From positions 1 through 64,000 of the IMG/VR virus record IMGVR_UViG_3300018079_000002: 64,000 nt of DNA; one strand, 5' to 3'. The notes below the pieces were generated by a model. It was not told the origin of the DNA, searched no databases, and saw only the letters and a program-made list of their open reading frames with translations. Positions 56,216-63,926 of this stretch are shown piece after piece; within the stretch, counting starts at the first letter, position 1, and the number at the start of each line of letters is the position of its first letter. The DNA is from a virus. Position numbers and translations under genes: made by a program.

Positions 56216-57087
56216 GGTTTTGGTTTATCTTTCATTTTAAATTCGGCGCAAACTTGTGCGGCGCACCAGCCATACACCACCAGGCCGTTCTTACCACCAC
56301 CGTTGACGTGCCAAATGTTCGGATGGTCTTCTCCGCAATAGCCAAACTCGTGGTGCTCGACGATAGGCCGGTAGCCGATCATCATCTTCTTTACCCGCAT
56401 GTCACCCACATGTTGACGCGCATGGCGCAGGGTCAGCGCCTGGACTTCCTGGGCACGTTTCTCGTATTCATCAATCAGCAGCGCCACGGTGTCCGCGTAA
56501 TAGACCGTGTCCTCGTCATACTGGTAAAGCTTCTCGTGACGGTAAGGTGCCCACATGCCAAGTCTGCTCTGCCCAGGAGCGAGGCGTCCTTCAAAAAGGT
56601 AGCAGTGGCCAATTCGTGCCCACACCTTGAGGCTGGACCCATGGCCGTAAAGGCCGATGGGTGCGAGCTCTGGTGCACGATACCCGGCACAGATGATGGT
56701 GGGGCCATCGAAGGTCTTCATTGTGCCCTTGCCGGACAGCAGCACCCGCACGCCTTCACCGGTGAGCTGTTCGACTTTACCAACCACGTCCGGTTTGACC
56801 AGCACAGCCTGGACCGGGATTTGTTTGACCTTTGGCGCGTCCTTAATTCCAGAGGCGAACGGGTGGACGATCTTAGGTCCATACAGCTCCTGGAGCAGGC
56901 GAAAGCCGGTGTCCACCTTGCCACGGTCGAACCGAGTCACCCAGGACGGGGTGAACAGGTTGTCGCTGGGTGGCGAACCGGCTTTCTTGTCTGCATCGTC
57001 AATGACACGCACCTTGAACCCTTCACGGCGCAGGTGCGTGGAAACAATTGAACCGGCGAGACCGGCTCCAATTACGTTGATCATCAT
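56212..57087 (-). CDS. FAD-dependent oxidoreductase-like protein, candidate flavin lyase of the modification pathway
   Basis: 291 residues. Rossmann GxGxxG at the very start (NVIGAGLAGSIVSTHLRREG) with an acidic residue ending the second strand (VRVIDDADKK). The C-terminal FAD-closing motif is near PIVEHHEFGYCGEDHPN and WHVNGGGKNGLVVYGWCAAQ. Overall it resembles the D-amino-acid/glycine oxidase group. Flavin-dependent lyases that trim an amino acid attached to thymine are known in phage hypermodification pathways. Overlap with the transferase-like gene (ATGA) suggests the two act together. Confidence 0.7.
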   Translation of the reverse strand: MMINVIGAGLAGSIVSTHLRREGFKVRVIDDADKKAGSPPSDNLFTPSWVTRFDRGKVDTGFRLLQELYGPKIVHPFASGIKDAPKVKQIPVQAVLVKPDVVGKVEQLTGEGVRVLLSGKGTMKTFDGPTIICAGYRAPELAPIGLYGHGSSLKVWARIGHCYLFEGRLAPGQSRLGMWAPYRHEKLYQYDEDTVYYADTVALLIDEYEKRAQEVQALTLRHARQHVGDMRVKKMMIGYRPIVEHHEFGYCGEDHPNIWHVNGGGKNGLVVYGWCAAQVCAEFKMKDKPKP

Positions 57088-57950
57088 ATGTGTTTCGGCA
57101 TGTGCTTAAGAAACATCTTTGCCTCGTCCAGTGCCTTGGTCCAAGGCTCCAACCCGGCAGTGATTTCGTCGATGTCGTTGTAAATGGGGTAGTGACCGTT
57201 CATGTGGCTCTTCCACTTGCAAAGAATCGTTTCGATCTCCTGCAAGCCCAGGGGACGGTGGTCGTCCGGCGGTGCCTTGAAGTCTGCGAAGACACCCTGT
57301 AGGTGTTTGACCACCCCGGAAATAATCTCCACGTGTGCGGCCTTATCCTTTGGCCTGGCGTCTTCGGGCAAGCCCTTCTTCGCTCGCCAGAGCATCAGTG
57401 CGGCCTTGGTTGGATCAGTGAACATGAAGACGGCTGCTTCGCTGAAGTCTACCGGCACCTTGAACACTCGCTCCGTCATGTCAGCCACCTTGAACGCAAT
57501 CCAGGGTCCGAACAGCATGTGTTCCTGGACACGGTTGGCCACGGCGGTAAAGTCGCCACCCTCGCCAATCACGTAATCCACGAACGCTTCCGGCTGCGGA
57601 TACTTCGTGCGCAGCTCCTTGACCGCCTTGATGGCCGCATTGCCGCGAAAATGCCGCCGTTCATGACCGCGTTCCCACCGAGTGCCAAGTGGCGTCTCGG
57701 TTTTGTTCTCCGCAGCCATGTGCATGATATCCCAAAAGCTTTTACCGTCTTTGGTGGAGGCAATATAGCAGGATGGCCCTGCTGCATAGTAACACCAATA
57801 CGCCACGAGCCAACGCTTGACCCATTTAATCTTGCGAGGGTCTTTGAGGATACCGCACAGCGCGATATAAATGGGGTCAAGATCGTTGGTTTCAAGGAGA
57901 CGCCTGCCGAATTTTTCAATCGGCAGGCGTTCATAGTTTCGTCCGGCCAT
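57084..57950 (-). CDS. Second transferase-like protein of the aGPT-PPlase superfamily (different clade)
   Basis: 288 residues. The segment VQEHMLFGPWIAFKVADMTE followed by RVFKVPVDFS (141-170) has the helix-hairpin-helix-like G-P-W-x-A-x-K-x-x-D of the glycosylase-related thymine-modification proteins (D157). Upstream RWLVAYWCYYAAGPSCYIAS and RGHERRHFRGNAAIKAVKEL fit the same family. Its N-terminal part differs from the protein at 53503-54393, so it belongs to another clade. Coupled by ATGA to the flavoprotein gene. Probable role: installs an amino acid on phosphorylated 5-hmdU, or a second substrate. Confidence 0.65.
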   Translation of the reverse strand: MAGRNYERLPIEKFGRRLLETNDLDPIYIALCGILKDPRKIKWVKRWLVAYWCYYAAGPSCYIASTKDGKSFWDIMHMAAENKTETPLGTRWERGHERRHFRGNAAIKAVKELRTKYPQPEAFVDYVIGEGGDFTAVANRVQEHMLFGPWIAFKVADMTERVFKVPVDFSEAAVFMFTDPTKAALMLWRAKKGLPEDARPKDKAAHVEIISGVVKHLQGVFADFKAPPDDHRPLGLQEIETILCKWKSHMNGHYPIYNDIDEITAGLEPWTKALDEAKMFLKHMPKHI

Positions 57951-57978
57951 ACCCTTTATCCTTTCTGGCCGGTTGGCC

Positions 57979-58530
57979 TTAGGCTTTGACGATTTTGATC
58001 ACACCATCCTTCTCAGTCAGGCCGTAACCAAGATGGGTGTTGAGCAGCCGGGTGCCTTCGTAGGCGGTGCGGTGGTCCCAGCCGGTCTTCTTCATGATCT
58101 GCTCGAAGGTGGCACCCTTGCCGGTCAGCAGCTTGATGACCGTATCGCGTTTGGTGCCTTCCCGGTGTGCCTTGATGTTCTTGCGAGGCTTGAAGTCAAA
58201 GGGCTTGCGCGCACGCGGTTTGCGTTCGCCGTTGGACTTCTTTGCGGCCTTGACCTTCTTGACCTTGGCAGGCTTGCGGGTTTTCGTCGCACGAGTGCGT
58301 GCAGGCTTGGTGCTGCTGATGTCCTTCGTCTCAATGATGTAGGCTTCAAAGTCCACCGGCTTTTCGCCCTGTGCTTTGAATGCCTCCACCGCCTTGGCGA
58401 CGGCAGCAGCACGGTCACGGATTTTGGAAACCGTGGAGCCAGTGATTAGTCCGAGAAACCTTCCCAGGTTGACGCCTTGCAGCGCCTCGATGTCCTTGGC
58501 CGTTTTGATTGTCATGTTTTCGATTTGCAT
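57979..58530 (-). CDS. Basic protein with DUF3489-like winged-helix C-terminus
   Basis: 183 residues. N-terminal LGRFLGLITGSTVSKIRDRA helices, a very basic central region of about 60 residues (TRATKTRKPAKVKKVKAAKK; ERKPRARKPFDFKPRKN), and a winged-helix end AHREGTKRDTVIKLLTGKGA, TFEQIMKKTGWDHRTAYEG like DUF3489. Probably binds DNA. Heads the modification operon and could be a regulator or a chromatin-like protein for modified DNA. Confidence 0.6.
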   Translation of the reverse strand: MQIENMTIKTAKDIEALQGVNLGRFLGLITGSTVSKIRDRAAAVAKAVEAFKAQGEKPVDFEAYIIETKDISSTKPARTRATKTRKPAKVKKVKAAKKSNGERKPRARKPFDFKPRKNIKAHREGTKRDTVIKLLTGKGATFEQIMKKTGWDHRTAYEGTRLLNTHLGYGLTEKDGVIKIVKA

Positions 58531-58616
58531 ATTGCACCATTTCTGTTTCGTTGTTTCTGTTTATTCTCGATCCGGCTTCCGGACCTTATTCTTACCATCG
58601 TCCGAATCGTGACAGA

Positions 58617-58645
58617 ACTTTAGCCCATACTCGGAAAAAAGCCAA
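58617..58645 (-). promoter_or_regulatory. Promoter candidate: TTGGCT - 17 - TAAAGT
   Basis: TTGGCT (58645-58640), a 17-base spacer beginning TTTTT, TAAAGT (58622-58617), in the 142-base gap 58531-58672 upstream of the DUF3489-like gene and the modification block. Same spacing and T-run as the candidate at 40259-40287. The rest of the gap holds a short TCCGG/CCGGA stem and nothing else. Confidence 0.5.
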
Positions 58646-58672
58646 TAACAAATTTTGCCTGGTTCTGTTGGG

Positions 58673-60427
58673 CTATTCGCAGCTCCTGCGTCCAGTGGCC
58701 GCATCAATCTCGCAGGCTGCACCTTCCTCGCTCGCCACCGGCTGGGGCTTTGACTCCAGCACGCCAGCACGTTTGCCACCAACCTGGTAGGTGGTGCAAC
58801 CTTTGCACCCAGCTTCCCAAGCCTGGAAATATAGCGCCTGGAAGTCTGGCCACGGTGTCGTGCTGGGCACGTTGCAAGTCTTGCTGACGGCGCTGTCCAC
58901 CCATTTGTATGCCTCCGATAACACCGCAAGATGTTCTTGCACCGTCACGTCCGCCGAACGTTTACCCTGGACCTGGAACACCCGCCAGCCGTAGTCCACC
59001 ACGTTGTGCTTCACCGGCTGATTGCCAAACTCAATCACCGTGCGCTCAAATTCGTAATCGAAGACCGGTTCAATGCCGGACGAAACGTTGTCCGCACAAA
59101 GACTAATGGTGCCGGTGGGAGCGATGCTGAGCAGGTGACTGTTGCGTATGCCGTGTTCGTGAATCAGTGCCACCACTTCCGGGTCCAGGTGCGTCAGGAA
59201 TTTACTTTCCAGGTAACGATCATCGAACAACGGGAACTCGCCTTTCTCCTTTGCCAGTTCAACACTGGCACGGTAGCAACCGTTGGCCAATAACTGCAGG
59301 ATGCGGCCCATTTGTTTAACGAACTGCGGCGTGCCATACGCATACCCCTGGGCTTCGAGTGTATTGGCCAACCCGGTGACTCCTAAACCCATGCGCCGTT
59401 TATTCTTCGCCTCCTTCTCCTGTTCATACAACGGATAGACGGCCTTGTCCACCACATTGTCCATGGCACGCACCACGTGTGGAATGTCCGCCAAGAATCG
59501 CTTGTCATCAAAGGCGTAACCATTGTCGCCCAGCACCAAGTATTTGACCAGGTTGAAACTGCCCAGGAGGCAGGCACCGAAGGGTGGCAGTGGCTGCTCG
59601 GCGCACGGATTGGTGGCAGCAATCTTTTCGCAGTATTGCAGGTTGTTCATTTCGTTGATGCGGTCGATGAAGATCACTCCCGGCTCGGCCCAGTCCCAGG
59701 TCGAGCGCATAATCATTTCCCAGAGCGCGAACGCATCCACTTCGCGGTAAACTTCTTTGCCAAAACGAAGCTGGAAAGTTTTCTTCGCCCTAACGGCCTG
59801 CATGAATTCGTCCGTAATGGCGATGCTCAAATTGAATCCGGTCAACTCGGTGGAGTTGTGTTTGGCGCGAATAAAGTCCTCGATGTCCGGGTGGTCCACC
59901 CGCAGGATGCCCATTTGTGCGCCACGACGATGGCCAGCACTGGCAATGCACCGGCAACCCGCGTCGTAAACATGCATAAACGAAAGTGGGCCACTGCTGC
60001 GTGACTGAAGCTTTCTGATCAGAGCACCTTTCGGACGCAGCGTGCTGAAGTCGTAACCAATGCCACCGCCCATCCGCAGGGTCAGCAGTGCTTCCGAGAA
60101 ACGGTTGACGATGCTGCCGGTGCCGTCCACCAACGAGTCCTCGATGGTGCCACTGACGAAACAGTTGTAAGGGGTCACGCGCTTGGTGCTGCCGATCGCA
60201 GACTGGATTCGACCTGCAGGCATAAAGCGCATGTCAAACAGCATTTCGCGAAACGTATGGAAGTGTGCGTCTCCGTCCGCGAGGGTTGAGGCAATCCGGT
60301 TTGCCGCCTCGCGAAAAGTTTCCCCTTCGCTGCGATACTTTTGCGCATGCAGGTGTTGGGAGAAAGGTTGCGTTGGTCCTACTTGCATTCTCATAGATCG
60401 ATTTGCTTCAATGTGGTGTTCGTTCAT
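58673..60427 (-). CDS. nrdJ: Class II (adenosylcobalamin-dependent) ribonucleotide reductase
   Basis: 584 residues. RFMPAGRIQSAIGSTKRVTP, YNCFVSG (C89, first redox Cys), LRMGGGIGYDFSTLRPKGAL, the active-site loop NPCAEQPLPPFGACLLGSFN (N273, C275, E277), and LSIAPTGTISLCADNVSSGI mark the NrdJ family. C-terminal Cys (CKGCTTYQVGGKRAGVL and final RRSCE) serve re-reduction. Works without oxygen or a second subunit but needs vitamin B12 from the host. Supplies dNTPs for replication. Confidence 0.93.
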   Translation of the reverse strand: MNEHHIEANRSMRMQVGPTQPFSQHLHAQKYRSEGETFREAANRIASTLADGDAHFHTFREMLFDMRFMPAGRIQSAIGSTKRVTPYNCFVSGTIEDSLVDGTGSIVNRFSEALLTLRMGGGIGYDFSTLRPKGALIRKLQSRSSGPLSFMHVYDAGCRCIASAGHRRGAQMGILRVDHPDIEDFIRAKHNSTELTGFNLSIAITDEFMQAVRAKKTFQLRFGKEVYREVDAFALWEMIMRSTWDWAEPGVIFIDRINEMNNLQYCEKIAATNPCAEQPLPPFGACLLGSFNLVKYLVLGDNGYAFDDKRFLADIPHVVRAMDNVVDKAVYPLYEQEKEAKNKRRMGLGVTGLANTLEAQGYAYGTPQFVKQMGRILQLLANGCYRASVELAKEKGEFPLFDDRYLESKFLTHLDPEVVALIHEHGIRNSHLLSIAPTGTISLCADNVSSGIEPVFDYEFERTVIEFGNQPVKHNVVDYGWRVFQVQGKRSADVTVQEHLAVLSEAYKWVDSAVSKTCNVPSTTPWPDFQALYFQAWEAGCKGCTTYQVGGKRAGVLESKPQPVASEEGAACEIDAATGRRSCE

Positions 60428-60431
60428 AGTG

Positions 60432-61655
60432 TTAATCAGCCACCACCAATGTTACTCGCTCAGCAGCTCGGGTGATGGCTGTATAAAGCCACTGCGCGCG
60501 ATTTTGCCTAAAGCAGTGAGACTCGTCAAAGACAAGAACATCATCCCACTGACTTCCCTGGGCTTTGTGCACCGTCAAAGCGTAGCCATAGTCAAACATT
60601 TCCGCGTCCTTTGCTGCCCACCACGGAACTTCTTTACCGTCGAACGGTCCAGCGTGTGCCTGGACTTCTACTACCATGCCGTCTGATTCGTCTTGAATGT
60701 TCAGGTAAACTTCATCACCGTCCGGTGGGCTCGCCTCCAGGACTTTCCAGATGCCACCATTGAGCAGGCCGATCTCGTGATTGTTCCGCAGACAAACCAT
60801 TTTGTCGTCTGCCTCTGGGAAGACGGTTTTCCGGCCAAGCAGCTCCCGAAACCTACGATTGAAGTCTCGCCGGGTGGCGTTCATGCCCACCAGGGTCTGT
60901 CCAGCAGCAAGCACCACGTCCTTGTTGAATTTGCTTTTGGGCATGACCACTGACGAACCATACGTGCCCAGGGAAGGTCTGCCTTGACCCTCGCGGATGC
61001 GGGTGGCTAGGGCGATGATGGGATTGTCCTTCGCCTGCCGGTGGATATCGGTCAGCATAAAGTCCGGTTTGACTTCGGTGAAGTAACCCGTGCCCTTTAC
61101 CGGCGGAAGCTGGGCCGGGTCGCCAAGCACTAATATCTTTTTCTTAAATGACTCCAGGTCTTTACCAATCATGGCGTCCACCATGGAGCATTCATCGATG
61201 ACCACTAGCCGCACGTCGTCGCTGGACAATACTGACTGTAGGTTCAAGCTGAACATTGGCCGCAGGACGTTCGCCTTCTCCTCCTTGATCTGTTTGAGTA
61301 ACTGGTGTTCGAGCTCGTCGAAATTTGGTGGCTTGGTTTCGCCGGAAAGCAGTCGGAGCTGCTCCAGCTTTGCCTCCAGGTCTTTCAGGTGTGCCTTGGA
61401 CGTGCTCTTAGGCGTGTAGATCAGCTTGTGGATGGTGGTGGCACCAACACAGCCCTTGGAGCGCAGCACGTATGCGGCCTTGCCAGTGAAGGCACCGAAC
61501 ACGGCACGACCGTCCAGCCCTTCGGTAAAACTCTTGGCCAGGGTAGTCTTGCCAGTGCCTGCATAACCGAATAGGCGAAACACCTGCTGGTCACTATCTT
61601 CCAGCCAGTGCTTTACGGCGCACAAGGCTCGGTCTTGTTCGGCGCTGAATTGCAT
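60432..61655 (-). CDS. SF1B helicase (Dda/RecD2-like)
   Basis: 407 residues from ATG at 61655 (FSAEQDRALCAVKHWLED start). Walker A FGYAGTGKTTLAKSFTEG, then GAFTGKAAYVLRSKGCVGAT, Walker B VRLVVIDECSMVDAMIG, VLGDPAQLPPVKGTGYF (motif III), motif V-VI GYALTVHKAQGSQWDDVLVF and WLYTAITRAAERVTLV. An accessory DNA helicase for replication or recombination. Confidence 0.88.
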   Translation of the reverse strand: MQFSAEQDRALCAVKHWLEDSDQQVFRLFGYAGTGKTTLAKSFTEGLDGRAVFGAFTGKAAYVLRSKGCVGATTIHKLIYTPKSTSKAHLKDLEAKLEQLRLLSGETKPPNFDELEHQLLKQIKEEKANVLRPMFSLNLQSVLSSDDVRLVVIDECSMVDAMIGKDLESFKKKILVLGDPAQLPPVKGTGYFTEVKPDFMLTDIHRQAKDNPIIALATRIREGQGRPSLGTYGSSVVMPKSKFNKDVVLAAGQTLVGMNATRRDFNRRFRELLGRKTVFPEADDKMVCLRNNHEIGLLNGGIWKVLEASPPDGDEVYLNIQDESDGMVVEVQAHAGPFDGKEVPWWAAKDAEMFDYGYALTVHKAQGSQWDDVLVFDESHCFRQNRAQWLYTAITRAAERVTLVVAD

Positions 61656-62092
61656 ATGATGCGTTTGATTTGGCTGCTCAATTCTCCTGCCAGTGTGGCG
61701 AGGGTCATACAATTGCCACAAGGTCCAGCGCCGTTACCCTCTTCAAGGTCACAGAACGGACAATCCTCCGGCGGACGAATTGCCTCCAGCAGCTCCAGGT
61801 AACGGTCTCGCTCGTAACGAACCTTCTCCACGTGTTGCACTTCAATGACCGCAGGTGCATTCGTCAATGGGTTCAGCACCGTAGGGAGCTGTGGCTGCAA
61901 CGGGTGCTTGAAGGTTAGTTGCTGGATAAAGATGTGGCCGTGTGCCACTACCTGCTCAATTTCTTTTGGCGATAATTGCCAGCAGGTGGTTATTACTGCT
62001 GTCTCCTCGTGCCAGTGGGCCGGCAAAGGCTGATATTCCGGCTGGCGTTCGGCCAGCGTAAAGTTACATTCGGCGAATCTAACGGGTGTCAT
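61613..62092 (-). CDS. Hypothetical protein with Cys motif
   Basis: 159 residues from ATG at 62092. The start PVRFAECNFTLAERQPEYQP and CWQLSPKEIEQVVAHGHIFI form one conserved block. In the C-terminal part CPFCDLEEGNGAGPCGNC, followed by helices, is a likely zinc motif. Overlaps the helicase by 43 bases. The N-terminal pattern occurs in many phages without function. Confidence 0.6.
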   Translation of the reverse strand: MTPVRFAECNFTLAERQPEYQPLPAHWHEETAVITTCWQLSPKEIEQVVAHGHIFIQQLTFKHPLQPQLPTVLNPLTNAPAVIEVQHVEKVRYERDRYLELLEAIRPPEDCPFCDLEEGNGAGPCGNCMTLATLAGELSSQIKRIICNSAPNKTEPCAP

Positions 62093-62321
62093 ACTTGTCC
62101 AAGTTCTTCTTCTCCACGTCCGCAATGAATTCGTTCATACGCATAATCCAAACGCCATTATTCCAACCCGGCTCTCGCCGAATACATTTGCGTGTGGGTA
62201 TGTGCATCAAACAAGGCCAGGGTGGCTTGTTGAAGGTCAGGCAGGACTTGATCTGAAGTTTGGCAAGGCGTTTGGCCTGCTCGGCTTCCGCCTTGTCGGT
62301 GGGTTTCGGTTGCTGGCTCAT
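62079..62321 (-). CDS. Hypothetical protein
   Basis: 80 residues. Charged N-terminal helix (DKAEAEQAKRLAKLQIKSCL), then CLMHIPTRKCIRREPGWNNG and an acidic end. Unknown. Confidence 0.5.
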   Translation of the reverse strand: MSQQPKPTDKAEAEQAKRLAKLQIKSCLTFNKPPWPCLMHIPTRKCIRREPGWNNGVWIMRMNEFIADVEKKNLDKYDTR

Positions 62322-62382
62322 ACGATAATGTTGGCGCAGGCAGCTCTACCCACCTGCGCCAACGAGGCGTTTCGTCTGCCGA

Positions 62383-63249
62383 TTAGAACGGTTGACCGGG
62401 TTTCCTTCCACCGGTTTCGCTCCCTGTCTCAGCACCCTCGGTCTTGGTAGTGCTGTCGTGGGCCAACTTCACGGAATTCTGCTCGACCAGCTTCTTGAAT
62501 CCTTTCGCTTCTTCGAGCAGTGGACTGCCAGGAGGCACCAGGCTATCCTTCAACCCACCCTTGGCCGGAACCAATTCGAAGTTGAAGAAGTCGCCCTTCG
62601 GGTTCGAGTCCTTCACCGTTTTGATACGGGTCAGGTGCGCGAACAAGGGTGGCATCTGTTTGCGGCCGTCCGGAGTTGAGACCTGGAACATTTTGATCTT
62701 CGTGTTCCACCGTTTGTAAACGGCAATCTTCGTGGAAGCAAAGCTGATGACCACGGGTTGCGCTGGCGTCACACCGTCCTCATCCACCAAAACAGCGTAG
62801 ATGTAGAACGTCTCCACCAGATCATTTCCTGCGGGCGTCTTATACTTCCCGAATTCCTTACTCTCCTGACGTGCCTTCGTCACCACATCAGCCTCCGGCT
62901 GATACAGGGCAACGAAACCACCGCCTTTGTCTCGTGGCTTCCATTCCACGAACACGTGTTGCGTCAGTGCAGGGACGAAAAGCAATCCTTGCTTCAACCC
63001 GTCAACCACTTCTTCCGTGACTGTGTTGATCAGCATTCCTGGCTTACAGTCTTCCCTGTCTGTGATCTGCGGACTGTTCGATTGCAACACACCCAGGAAC
63101 GGGATGGTCATGTCCGCCTGCGATTGGCCTTCGTAACCTTTCCCAGCATCGTCCCCGTAATCCACGTGGGTGCTGAGTGCGGTTGTTCCTGTCGTCGCCA
63201 AGGCTGCACCCTTGGCAGAGTCCTTCTTCGGTTGTTCTACGTTCTTCAT
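62383..63249 (-). CDS. Conserved replication-region phage protein, possible ssDNA-binding
   Basis: 288 residues. Beta-rich centre with DMTIPFLGVLQSNSPQITDR, CKPGMLINTVTEEVVDGLKQ, GLLFVPALTQHVFVEWKPRD and FNFELVPAKGGL, and an acidic Gly-rich tail. The pattern IPFLxxLQxxSPQ...PGxxxNTVTxEVxDG...FVPxxxxxxxVEWxPRDxGGG is a widespread phage family in replication clusters, without known activity. The acidic tail recalls ssDNA-binding proteins (inference). Confidence 0.55.
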   Translation of the reverse strand: MKNVEQPKKDSAKGAALATTGTTALSTHVDYGDDAGKGYEGQSQADMTIPFLGVLQSNSPQITDREDCKPGMLINTVTEEVVDGLKQGLLFVPALTQHVFVEWKPRDKGGGFVALYQPEADVVTKARQESKEFGKYKTPAGNDLVETFYIYAVLVDEDGVTPAQPVVISFASTKIAVYKRWNTKIKMFQVSTPDGRKQMPPLFAHLTRIKTVKDSNPKGDFFNFELVPAKGGLKDSLVPPGSPLLEEAKGFKKLVEQNSVKLAHDSTTKTEGAETGSETGGRKPGQPF

Positions 63250-63366
63250 TTGTCTAGTGCTCTATGTATTAGTTGATTCCGAGGCAACATCATGCTGCTC
63301 TGAACAACGCACAACTTAGACAACATCACCGTGGAAGTAAACCTTTAATTTGTCTTTTTACCGGAA

Positions 63367-63387
63367 AGTTATACACCAGTTATACAC
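63367..63387. repeat. Direct repeats AGTTATACAC, 11 bp apart
   Basis: Copies at 63367-63376 and 63378-63387 (GTGTATAACT on the minus strand), one helical turn apart, in the 130-base gap 63250-63379 before the conserved protein gene. TAAAAA at 63355-63360, followed by GACAA, lies just downstream and could be a -10. The repeats resemble but do not match DnaA boxes (TTATNCACA). Confidence 0.45.
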
Positions 63388-63538
63388 TTTTGAACCTTTC
63401 GAGCTCCCGTGTGGCGATATCCCAGCCACTTAGCCAACCCTGTGCGCCGTCCGAGCCATCCGGGTAGGGGCACTCGGTGCGGTCCACCCCTTGCATGGCG
63501 TCCTCATACCCCTCCTGGGCAAACGGGTCACTGATCAC
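63380..63538 (-). CDS. Ribosome modulation factor-like protein (Rmf/CrpP fold)
   Basis: 52 residues. GTG at 63538 overlaps the upstream stop as GTGA, a better start than any upstream ATG. DPFAQEGYEDAMQGVDRTEC, PYPDGSDGAQGWLSGWDIAT matches the Rmf pattern (GYxAGxxGxxxxxCPYxxxxxxxxWLxGWxxA of E. coli Rmf). Rmf binds ribosomes and hibernates them as 100S dimers. The phage version may alter host translation; the CrpP branch of the fold is an alternative. Confidence 0.65.
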   Translation of the reverse strand: MISDPFAQEGYEDAMQGVDRTECPYPDGSDGAQGWLSGWDIATRELERFKSV

Positions 63539-63732
63539 AGCAGCCACTCCCGCAGGCGCGTCTCGGCTTCCTGCTCGTTGACCCAGCCTTGTAAGGGAGT
63601 TGCGCTGCGCACCCGTGCCCACTCCAGTGCCCATTCGTTTCCCATCTGGAGCTGAATGCTTTTACGTGCCGAGTCACCGGCCAGGAATTGAGCCAGTGCC
63701 TTAATGAACAAACCTTTTTCTTGTGTGGTCAT
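63535..63732 (-). CDS. Hypothetical protein (65 aa)
   Basis: 65 residues from ATG at 63732 (ATGA overlap). TTQEKGLFIKALAQFLAGDS, then QLQMGNEWALEWARVRSATP and WVNEQEAETRLREWLL. Helical, unknown function. Confidence 0.55.
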   Translation of the reverse strand: MTTQEKGLFIKALAQFLAGDSARKSIQLQMGNEWALEWARVRSATPLQGWVNEQEAETRLREWLL

Positions 63733-63926
63733 ATGTTTCGTATATCCGGCGGAAGTTTGGAAGGGGGCAACACAATAGCGAGTCGCCACATTTGGTAGGC
63801 CACTACCCAGAAGCCCAGGGCGAGCAGCTTCCAAGCAGGCTCTGGTTCGGCACAAATGAAGTAGGCACCGGCAGCGAAGGAGCCACTGCCGACCAGCATG
63901 AGGAAGACCCAAAGGACGAACATCAT
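63729..63926 (-). CDS. Small membrane protein (65 aa)
   Basis: 65 residues with two hydrophobic segments: MFVLWVFLMLVGSGSFAAGA and WKLLALGFWVVAYQMWRLAI. Starts in an ATGA overlap with the preceding partial gene. Unknown; Pro-rich end outside the membrane. Confidence 0.55.
   Translation of the reverse strand: MMFVLWVFLMLVGSGSFAAGAYFICAEPEPAWKLLALGFWVVAYQMWRLAIVLPPSKLPPDIRNI

Noticed and set aside
56254-57051. Plus-strand frame of 265 codons opposite the flavoprotein
   Set aside because: Antisense shadow; the minus-strand protein has a textbook GxGxxG FAD motif.
58514-58600. A 28-codon frame in the gap before the DUF3489-like gene
   Set aside because: No coupling or ribosome-binding site, and it overlaps the start of the real gene; composition looks random.
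63367-63387. DnaA boxes / replication origin
   Set aside because: TTATACACC and TTATACACT deviate from TTATNCACA at the last position and only two are present; not enough for an origin call.
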